Positions 56,810 to 64,000 of a stretch of 64,000 nucleotides of DNA are shown here, in pieces. Position 1 is the first letter of the stretch. Every line of letters begins with the position of its first letter. The stretch covers positions 18,439 through 82,438 of the forward strand of contig MPUH01000207.1 in NCBI GenBank assembly GCA_001970955.1. The letters are read 5' to 3'. The DNA comes from Stentor coeruleus (taxonomy: Eukaryota; Ciliophora; Heterotrichea; Heterotrichida; Stentoridae). The notes beneath the pieces were generated by a model. It was not told the origin of the DNA, did not search any database, and saw only the letters and a list, made by a program, of their open reading frames with translations. A program made the position numbers and the translations under genes.

Positions 56810-59800
56810 TTATCCATTAGAAATAGTCGAATCACTATCATTAGACGACTCTGCATTATCATTATTCGCCGGTTCATCCTCAGCTTCTGAATCCGAGTCA
56901 ATAAGTTTAGCCATTTTCTTATACGCCAATGTGACTTCTTGTTGTAAAGATCTCGTATTGTCCATATAATCCCAAAATATAGCCGTGGGGTTGTGTCTAA
57001 ATCCAAGTCCTTCATGGACAATATCTTTAAATTTTTCCGCTTGGTCCTCACAAGTTCTTTCAATATGTTCAAAATTCATCAAATCACTCCACCATATCAT
57101 AACTGAACAGAAAAAAATACTATTTATAGTCTTAGTCTTATGCAAAGCATCAAAAAAAGTATTTGGTTCATTAGAATAATGGATTTTACTTATAGTCAAA
57201 TTCAGAAACTCTCTAACTCTTGTGTATTTTATAGAATCATCTAAACTTAATAAATAAAAACCTATTTTTAATAGAGGCATATAACGATTCTGATCAAATT
57301 TGAAGTCAAAAAGTGATATAGCAAAAGCAGATAAAGACTCAAGACTAAAACTAAGATTCTCCCAAGATAAATGAATTAATATATTCCTGCAATCCCTATG
57401 TTTAGAAAATGATATAAGTTTTCTTATAGATTTTTGATTACATAAACAAGTCTCATAGTTAATAAGTATTACAGTTGGATGTGAGAATTGATATGTTTTT
57501 GGATAAGTATTTGTAGCTTGCATAGACTGGGTTGTTGATTTTTGAATTATTCCTGCAACTATTTCAATCAATTGCTCATTATCAAAAGATTGACTATTAC
57601 TTTGCATAGGACTTGAATAATCATTAACAAAAGCTGTGTATAATTTGCTTACAGTATCTAAATAAAGTAATAATTCCAAACATTGGCTGTTAAAATAACT
57701 AAATTGTCGTAATAATGAAAAATATTCAGAATTTGTTTTTGGGCTATTTAAAGCTCTACGGAATATATACCCAAGCATAATACTCCAAAACCTAGCTGTT
57801 GTTGAACGCCATTTCTGTGAATATAAACTGATTTGTTCTTGATCTTCAATTTCTGATATAAAAGGTAAAGCTTTATTATTAAGACATTCAACTACATCAA
57901 TTAAATAATCTTTTTCAGCTTCACTGACTTCTTTTAGCACATCAGATATAAGGTTTTTAAATTCATTTCTTACATCAGAGTCTCTGTTTTCTATAAGTAT
58001 TTCTACAATAATTTTTTTGTTTTGGGTTAGAAATTGTAGGAACCAAAAACATCCGGGCAGATGGACTTTAGCGATATCTGAGATTTTTTTCAACCAGACT
58101 ATGAAATATGAGGACTTTTTAGCTCGAAGGAGTAATTCTAAAGCATAAAGGGTTGAGATTTTTATAAGGGTTAAACCAAAGGAATATTTGTTTTCTAATG
58201 AACGATAAATGTTGTGTCCTCGGATAAGAATTTCTATGATTTCTGGCTTGGATTCTAATTCGGTTATAGTGCAAGTAAGATAAGTAGGATCTGTTTCGAT
58301 TATAGACCTTAGGGAATATCGTTTGTAAAGTTCTTCGGTTAATGATAAATCTTTTGATACTGAAGAGATTGATGGGATATTACAATGTTCTGTGAAGTCT
58401 TTGAGGAATTCAGAGTAGTTGCTATCGAAAAGGAGTTTATCACGAAGGAATTCATGGTTTTCTTTACGGATTTTGGCTTTGATTTGGTCACTGGAGTTTA
58501 TAAAGAAAAAATTAGGGTCTTTTTTATGTTCTTCTTCTTTGAGGTCTTGAAGGGTTGTCCTTTCATAAACTAACATGTAGGCGTTGCGGTTTTTACCAAA
58601 ACCCATCATATCCGAAGACCAATTTGCATAACTTTCTCCACCAAAACACTCTTCTTTTAAATTCCCAATATCAAAAGCTTCAACGTATTTATCATCAAAT
58701 TTATACCACATCTGCGAATCCCTATCTTTAATTATCGAGTAATAATGACCAGCATCCGCATATCCTGAATGAACTAACACCCCAACAAGATCATAATTAT
58801 AATAATCATCATTAAGTTCTGAAGCTATACTCCAAGGCCTTAAATCTATTTTCATAGGAAACTCACAATAATCATTTATTTTAGTTCTTTGCATAGTTGA
58901 ATAATTGAATTCAAAACGTTTTAAATGGATTATAACTGTATTAGATAAACTTTGTATAACACAACGTTTTTTCGCAGTAATTTTGCAGTTGTATTGCTCA
59001 CATAAATATTTATTATCTCCTTCAAGTAAGTCTTCTTTTATATAAAGGTCTAGAGCTTCAGCAAGGGTTTTTTTGTTTTTCAGGTCTAAGGAAATACGAT
59101 AAAACTGTTCTTCACGCTGGCTTTTATAAGGAAAATCTGGTTCACACGATTCAATTTCATGGACTAAAACCCCTCCAAAAGTATCTCTTAATAGTTTAGC
59201 CATATGTGTTGGTTTAAGTATTTCCTCGATTTTATCACAAAAAATATTGAAAAACTCATCAGCGTCTTGTTGCTGCTTAACATTCATTGGCTGGCCATCA
59301 TAATCCTTAAAAGCTCCACAGAACCCAATCGGTTCATAATACTGTTTATCACTTTCCTGTAGATTCCAAAACATATCCTTAAGCTGATAAGCTAAATTAT
59401 CTTCCAAACTTTCTTCAGGGTCTTCAACAGCCAAAAGGGCATTTTGAATCCCTTTCCTAAATTCTTTTATCATAAACAATTCTTGTATAAGTGAATTCAT
59501 ATAACAAGTAGCACCAAAATTCCTTAACCCAACAAAACCACTTGGGGATTTTGAAAGTACTTCTGAATCAAAAAACCCTTCAAATTGTATACTAAGATGA
59601 TTTTGACCTAAACATTCTAATAAACATTGAGAATTTATAGAACTATTTCTTACTAAAGATATAAGCAATGAAAATGCAGCTTTTCTTGTTGGTTCATGTT
59701 TAAGTCTAGGTGGAGGTTTTATAGTATTACTAGGGATTTCAAATAAACCTTGATATAAATGTTTGATTATTCTACACCCATCTAAATCTTGATCTTTAAT

Positions 59801-62800
59801 AAGTACAGCAAGTAAATTTAAATACCCAGTTAAAACTTTATCTTGATGTATTTCTTCATATTGATCATGATTTTGTATATAATCCAAACAATTTGTTATA
59901 AGATCAGGGTCAGCTTCTGAAGAAAATCCAAACAATTTGACGAGTATTTCAAAGTACTCATCACAGAAATCATGTTTATCTGTTGGAAGTTTTTTTAGTA
60001 AAGTACGTTTGAAGAAAGTTATTGGCGCTTCAAGTCCTTGTGGAGGTGATGGGACTGATTCGACTATGCTTGAAATTGTCAGTTTTATAGCTTGCCGAAC
60101 ACTAATTTTGCTTGAATCTAATAGAAAACCTATAAGGCAATTAAATGATCCCATGTTATAAAGTTCAGAAAGGAGTTCTGAATTATGGACAATAAGTGGG
60201 ACCATAAGATCTAAAGCACTTTCTATTACTGAAGTACTTTCAAGTTCTTTATTTATACAGTTTTCGATTATTTCAAGCATTTTAGCCATTAGACCTGAAA
60301 AATCTAAATTGTTAAGTAAATCACATGATGGATCAGAAATACATGAATAATCACCTACTAAACATTCATATGTAAAATATTTTACTATGCGGATCAGAAG
60401 TTCTAAACTTAAAGAATTTGCTTTTTCTGAACTTGTGAATTCGATGTTGTGACTTTCCATGAGGATTTTGTATAAATGGTCTAAACAACCTCTACTCATG
60501 AATTTGTTTTTCCAGGATATCGTTTCTGAATTACTTTGGTCGAGGATTGACCAGACAATTTTAAGACCGTAAAGCAGTTTATGCATACAAGTTGTACTTA
60601 GAATTGTCGTCCAAGTATTATCGCTTAAAGATTTTAGACTGTCGTAGATTGCACTGTTTACAGGAATTTTTACTAGGAGCTCCCATACTTTATTGCTGAT
60701 CCCCTCATTAGCAATATCAAAAAGCGAGAACAAGAGGGCGAAATAATGTTGTGAGTTGCTAATAATTTCACTAATATTCGCTTTTTCCTGAGCTTTAGGT
60801 GCTAATTTCAAAGCATCGATTTTGCTCTGAATATTACTAACAAGGTCTTCATTTAACAAAATATTTACCGCATCATCAAAACTATTCCCAGAGTTTTCTA
60901 ATGCCATAGAAAGTACTTCATCACTATAACATCCAAATATCGATTTTAACTGATTAAGATTTTCGTTATGTGGGTCATCAGCATTATCAAAATCTCTTTT
61001 TGTATTAAAAACGCTAATCCGGGAATAGTTTTCAATCCCCAATTCATGTAAAGACTTCTGATCATGTCTAGAATTGAGGTTTTTACTATCAACAAAAAGA
61101 ATCATATCAGAAACTTCGATTTTTTGACTGATTCTTGTTGAAATAAGTATTTTAAGGTTCTTTAAAGCGACATTAGGGCTTATCGTCAAAAGAAAAGTTT
61201 TTGGATACGTATTCAATATTTGGTTTTCTATAGTCAAATCAAGAGTTTGTTTAGAGTTTTTAATCTCATAATCATGAAGGAAGTCTATAAGTAGCGATAA
61301 AGATCGTGAGATTTGATTTATAGCATCAAAATCAGCATGTGAACGATACCTTTCATTACCTTCACTTATAAACTCCATACAATTTCTAATCATTTCTTGA
61401 ATAGTCTCATCTTGTGGCTGTTTAAGTCCTTTATATATTTTTTTAAGGAATTTCGTCGCTGATTTAAAAACTTTCTTATTCCTCGCTTGGAGGATTATTT
61501 CCCATAAATATTGAATCCCTAATAAAGATGATTCACGTATTTCCATATCACTATCATATTCATTGTTTATTATCCCATGTTGTTTGTTTAAGTTTATAAA
61601 GAATTTTTCAAAGCATAAATACCCTTCTAAACTTAAAGATCTAGGATCTAGCTTTAAAAACATATCAGTAAAAATCAAATGTGTAAGTTCTTCATTGATA
61701 ATAACCCTTTCACTAAACCAAGTATTCAATGTACTATTGATCCATACAAATAAAATCTCATGTTCATCTTCAAGTACTGGATTTAATACAATCGCTTCCC
61801 ATAACACCTGACAATATTTTACTTGTAATGTTTCAGCTGAATTCTGATATAAGAATTTTATGAATTCTAATCTAAACTTCAATTCCTCTAAATAATTCAT
61901 CTCACAATCAGGAGATACTCTCATATTCATAAATACTTCAGCATGTCTTTTACCTCTTTTTTCACTTTCTTGTGAATCATCATCACTTGAACATGTATAA
62001 CAACTTTCTTCATGTGATTCTTCAAGTTTACCATGTGGTCTTAAAACAATCTGCGCCCTTTCTACAGCTTCTTTTTTAAATAAAAGTAGGTTTGTGAAGA
62101 GCTCTGAAAACAAATGGAATTCCCTGTCTAAGTTTTTTATAACTAAAGCTTTGGATTCATTTTCAAAATTAGACCTCATGTCACTATATGAGTTTAATAT
62201 TTCTTCCATAAGTTTACAGCTTGTAACAACAGAAGAGTTTGTTTTTATATTTTCAGCACATTTCATAAGGAATTTGTATCTGTCGGTTTTACAATATGAG
62301 ATAAGAGAATCTTTAAGGATATTAAATGCTTGAGTTGATATGGCAAAAGTAATTCCATTGTTGATACTTTGTGAAAGACAGAGTTTCCATATGAATTCTA
62401 AAACTTCGCTATAAGAAAAATTTTCTTGATTGAGCATTTCGTAGTTTTCTTTAACTTCTTCGCATTGTTTCCAAGGTTCTTCAGCAGTAAATTCAGTTTT
62501 TTCTTTATCGTTATTAGACTTAGCCGCATATTTTGATAATTGATAAACAAGGGTTTTGACTAGGCCTAGGATTTGTGAATCGATTTCATGAAGCTCAAGG
62601 ACATAAATTTTCGAAAACAAATGCTGGAGATCAGGTTGTTTAAGTACATGAGCTAATTCACAAAATAAACATATAAGCGCATCACGATCAGTTTCATGTT
62701 TTAAAAAAGCTAAATCCCAAAGTTTGCTTATGTTACCTCTAGTAAAACTTGAATTAGAATATAAAAACTTTAAAAGTTCTCCTGATCTTTTGATTATTTC

Positions 62801-63790
62801 TGGATGAGTACTTGACCCAAATACTATATCTATAACTTGATGTGATTCAATCCAGGCAACTAAATTTTGAGAACCTAATTTACTTATTTCTGATAAACTG
62901 TGATATGGCATTTTTTCTTTGTTTTTAGCGATTTTCTGATTGAGGTCGACAATTCCCATAATCCTTTTTTCTAGATATTTGCTTGTTAAGAGGCGAAATG
63001 ATAGGTCAAGTTCACAGTTTTCTATTATTTGACTAGCTTTGGTGTAGTTGTAAAGTTTTTGGAGGAAGTTTTCGAATACACAAAATAAACTTCGAAGGTC
63101 ATGACGTTGGAGAATTCTAACTTCTTCGTCAGACATTTTTTGGACTTTGAGGATGATTTTGAATTTTAAGGCTTTGCTGATTTCTCGCCATTTGTTGCGA
63201 ATCATGGGGTTGTAGAAAGATGAGATGAAGAGAATGATTTTTACGGTGGTTTCTAGGGATATCGTTTCATTTACTAGTTCAAGAACTTTAGTGAATCCGT
63301 TTTTGGTATAGAAAAAGTGAATGTTTGAGGTGTAGAAAAAGTTCAGGTTTTTGGAGTAGGGGTCGACTAGATGCTCGTTATTTTCGTTGTTGACTTCTAG
63401 CCCGCAAGAAGATAAGTATTCTTCTTCTACAGATGCAATAATATCTGTATATCTAACATCATAGAATTTTTTCTTACTTTTCAAGACCCTAAAAAGTACC
63501 AAGAGCAACTCTGTATTTTCTTTTTTCAAATATTTCAGACAATAGTCAATCACATCTCTAAAGAAATTATTAACAGCAATCCTCACTGAGTGATGAAAAC
63601 TATAATATTTCCTATTAGTCAAAGATTTGACAATACAAGCAAGAGTTTGATGAATACTTGGGGTAAAATTTTCCAACACTTTTCTAATATCCTCAAGAGT
63701 TTGGCTTGGATCTTTATCTTCTGTATAAACTTTACCTCGCTCACATATTGACTTGTATCGATTGTGCATAATTTTCTGCTCTTCTTCCAT
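56810..63790 (-). CDS. Giant ubiquitin-specific protease (USP9X/USP24/USP34-like), 2326 aa
   Basis: C19 cysteine deubiquitinase. Residues 1-~870 form an alpha-helical solenoid. A ubiquitin-like segment (~873-930: KNLKILISTRISQKIEVSDM, then KSLHELGIENYSRISVF) and a UBA/CUE-like helix bundle (~945-985: LNQLKSIFGCYSDEVLSMAL, then SFDDAVNILLNE) precede further helices. The protease domain is ~1418-1760: GLRNFGATCYMNS (nucleophile Cys1429), QQDADEFFNIF, NTVIIHLKRFEFNY, GHYYSIIKD (His1682), MWYKFDD. The rest is helical and ends with an acidic Asp/Ser tail. Layout and size match the USP9X/24/34 group. No intron was needed. Convergent with the EF-hand fragment. Confidence 0.93.
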   Translation of the reverse strand: MEEEQKIMHNRYKSICERGKVYTEDKDPSQTLEDIRKVLENFTPSIHQTLACIVKSLTNRKYYSFHHSVRIAVNNFFRDVIDYCLKYLKKENTELLLVLFRVLKSKKKFYDVRYTDIIASVEEEYLSSCGLEVNNENNEHLVDPYSKNLNFFYTSNIHFFYTKNGFTKVLELVNETISLETTVKIILFISSFYNPMIRNKWREISKALKFKIILKVQKMSDEEVRILQRHDLRSLFCVFENFLQKLYNYTKASQIIENCELDLSFRLLTSKYLEKRIMGIVDLNQKIAKNKEKMPYHSLSEISKLGSQNLVAWIESHQVIDIVFGSSTHPEIIKRSGELLKFLYSNSSFTRGNISKLWDLAFLKHETDRDALICLFCELAHVLKQPDLQHLFSKIYVLELHEIDSQILGLVKTLVYQLSKYAAKSNNDKEKTEFTAEEPWKQCEEVKENYEMLNQENFSYSEVLEFIWKLCLSQSINNGITFAISTQAFNILKDSLISYCKTDRYKFLMKCAENIKTNSSVVTSCKLMEEILNSYSDMRSNFENESKALVIKNLDREFHLFSELFTNLLLFKKEAVERAQIVLRPHGKLEESHEESCYTCSSDDDSQESEKRGKRHAEVFMNMRVSPDCEMNYLEELKFRLEFIKFLYQNSAETLQVKYCQVLWEAIVLNPVLEDEHEILFVWINSTLNTWFSERVIINEELTHLIFTDMFLKLDPRSLSLEGYLCFEKFFINLNKQHGIINNEYDSDMEIRESSLLGIQYLWEIILQARNKKVFKSATKFLKKIYKGLKQPQDETIQEMIRNCMEFISEGNERYRSHADFDAINQISRSLSLLIDFLHDYEIKNSKQTLDLTIENQILNTYPKTFLLTISPNVALKNLKILISTRISQKIEVSDMILFVDSKNLNSRHDQKSLHELGIENYSRISVFNTKRDFDNADDPHNENLNQLKSIFGCYSDEVLSMALENSGNSFDDAVNILLNEDLVSNIQSKIDALKLAPKAQEKANISEIISNSQHYFALLFSLFDIANEGISNKVWELLVKIPVNSAIYDSLKSLSDNTWTTILSTTCMHKLLYGLKIVWSILDQSNSETISWKNKFMSRGCLDHLYKILMESHNIEFTSSEKANSLSLELLIRIVKYFTYECLVGDYSCISDPSCDLLNNLDFSGLMAKMLEIIENCINKELESTSVIESALDLMVPLIVHNSELLSELYNMGSFNCLIGFLLDSSKISVRQAIKLTISSIVESVPSPPQGLEAPITFFKRTLLKKLPTDKHDFCDEYFEILVKLFGFSSEADPDLITNCLDYIQNHDQYEEIHQDKVLTGYLNLLAVLIKDQDLDGCRIIKHLYQGLFEIPSNTIKPPPRLKHEPTRKAAFSLLISLVRNSSINSQCLLECLGQNHLSIQFEGFFDSEVLSKSPSGFVGLRNFGATCYMNSLIQELFMIKEFRKGIQNALLAVEDPEESLEDNLAYQLKDMFWNLQESDKQYYEPIGFCGAFKDYDGQPMNVKQQQDADEFFNIFCDKIEEILKPTHMAKLLRDTFGGVLVHEIESCEPDFPYKSQREEQFYRISLDLKNKKTLAEALDLYIKEDLLEGDNKYLCEQYNCKITAKKRCVIQSLSNTVIIHLKRFEFNYSTMQRTKINDYCEFPMKIDLRPWSIASELNDDYYNYDLVGVLVHSGYADAGHYYSIIKDRDSQMWYKFDDKYVEAFDIGNLKEECFGGESYANWSSDMMGFGKNRNAYMLVYERTTLQDLKEEEHKKDPNFFFINSSDQIKAKIRKENHEFLRDKLLFDSNYSEFLKDFTEHCNIPSISSVSKDLSLTEELYKRYSLRSIIETDPTYLTCTITELESKPEIIEILIRGHNIYRSLENKYSFGLTLIKISTLYALELLLRAKKSSYFIVWLKKISDIAKVHLPGCFWFLQFLTQNKKIIVEILIENRDSDVRNEFKNLISDVLKEVSEAEKDYLIDVVECLNNKALPFISEIEDQEQISLYSQKWRSTTARFWSIMLGYIFRRALNSPKTNSEYFSLLRQFSYFNSQCLELLLYLDTVSKLYTAFVNDYSSPMQSNSQSFDNEQLIEIVAGIIQKSTTQSMQATNTYPKTYQFSHPTVILINYETCLCNQKSIRKLISFSKHRDCRNILIHLSWENLSFSLESLSAFAISLFDFKFDQNRYMPLLKIGFYLLSLDDSIKYTRVREFLNLTISKIHYSNEPNTFFDALHKTKTINSIFFCSVMIWWSDLMNFEHIERTCEDQAEKFKDIVHEGLGFRHNPTAIFWDYMDNTRSLQQEVTLAYKKMAKLIDSDSEAEDEPANNDNAESSNDSDSTISNG

Positions 63791-63942
63791 TTATATATAC
63801 AATCAGAATCTGAATTGTCCACAAAGCTCTTATATAAAACCTAATCACCTTACATTTTATACCCATTCCTAGTAAAACTTAACTAGAAGTATATCTTCTT
63901 GTCTTAAAGCTTATAAAATCATAACAAACTATATCTTTATAA

Positions 63943-64000
63943 ATGGAAGATATACTTACTCTATTCCTCAAAGATAAAACTGAATTTTTCAAAAGTATTT
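63943..64000 (+). CDS. Start of an unidentified gene, truncated by window end
   Basis: ATG in the ttataaATGG context typical of starts here, opening MEDILTLFLKDKTEFFKSI, still open at 64000. Divergent from the protease gene with a 152-bp spacer. Too short to identify. Confidence 0.5.
   Translation, partial: MEDILTLFLKDKTEFFKSI

Noticed and set aside
1-64000. CRISPR arrays, bacterial operons, prophage or insertion sequences
   Set aside because: Genes are eukaryotic with spliceosomal introns, and there are no spaced short palindromic repeats or transposase ORFs.

Overview
The window looks like macronuclear DNA from a heterotrich ciliate, most probably Stentor or a close relative. It is AT-rich and gene-dense, with tight intergenic spacing, and almost every protein is eukaryotic. 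TAA, TAG and TGA all act as genuine terminators, so the code is standard, unlike most ciliates. Seven 15-nt introns (GT...AG) join broken reading frames exactly. Introns of 15-16 nt combined with the standard code are the published hallmark of Stentor coeruleus; the species itself is an inference.

Layout. 1-6.7 kb: the 3' part of ornithine aminotransferase, a glutathione S-transferase, and a 1511-residue secreted Glu-rich coiled-coil protein. 7-17 kb: a dispersed repeat, an UPF1-type RNA helicase, a Polo-like kinase, an uncharacterised basic protein, a RING/B-box protein and an SK-type potassium channel. 18-30 kb: an ELMO-like protein, decayed kinase DNA, coiled-coil and rhodanese-like proteins, mitochondrial ribosome recycling factor, a four-TM protein and a zinc-finger coiled-coil protein. 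31-42 kb: tRNA-Leu(CAA), a voltage-sensor/nucleotidyl-cyclase fusion, a pseudokinase-TKL kinase, a permuted proton-translocating transhydrogenase and a small polycystin-1-like membrane protein. 42-56 kb: a second ELMO-like protein, an EF-hand protein, acyl-CoA-binding protein, a PHD-DDT-WHIM chromatin protein, a NudE-like dynein regulator, a C2-copine-RING protein and a CFAP97-like protein. 56.8-64 kb: a 2326-residue ubiquitin-specific protease and the start of a divergent gene.

There is no operon or accessory island. The genes are unrelated housekeeping and signalling functions, mostly in divergent or convergent pairs. Links that can be argued are (i) tiny introns that all carry an in-frame stop when retained, alongside UPF1, the surveillance factor that would remove such transcripts; (ii) membrane and Ca2+/cAMP signalling (SK channel, voltage-sensor cyclase, polycystin-like protein, copine, EF-hand protein); and (iii) cilia/cytoskeleton (NudE, CFAP97, PLK).

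The most unusual items are the ten tandem 35-residue (five-heptad) repeats in the Glu-rich secreted protein, the voltage-sensor cyclase that lacks the usual transition-state arginine, the pseudokinase-TKL tandem, the C2-copine-RING fusion, a ~158-bp dispersed conserved element, and a pair of ELMO-like proteins without the GAP-motif arginine. Three single-N positions are each flanked by a near-identical direct duplication and look like unmerged contig overlaps, not biology.
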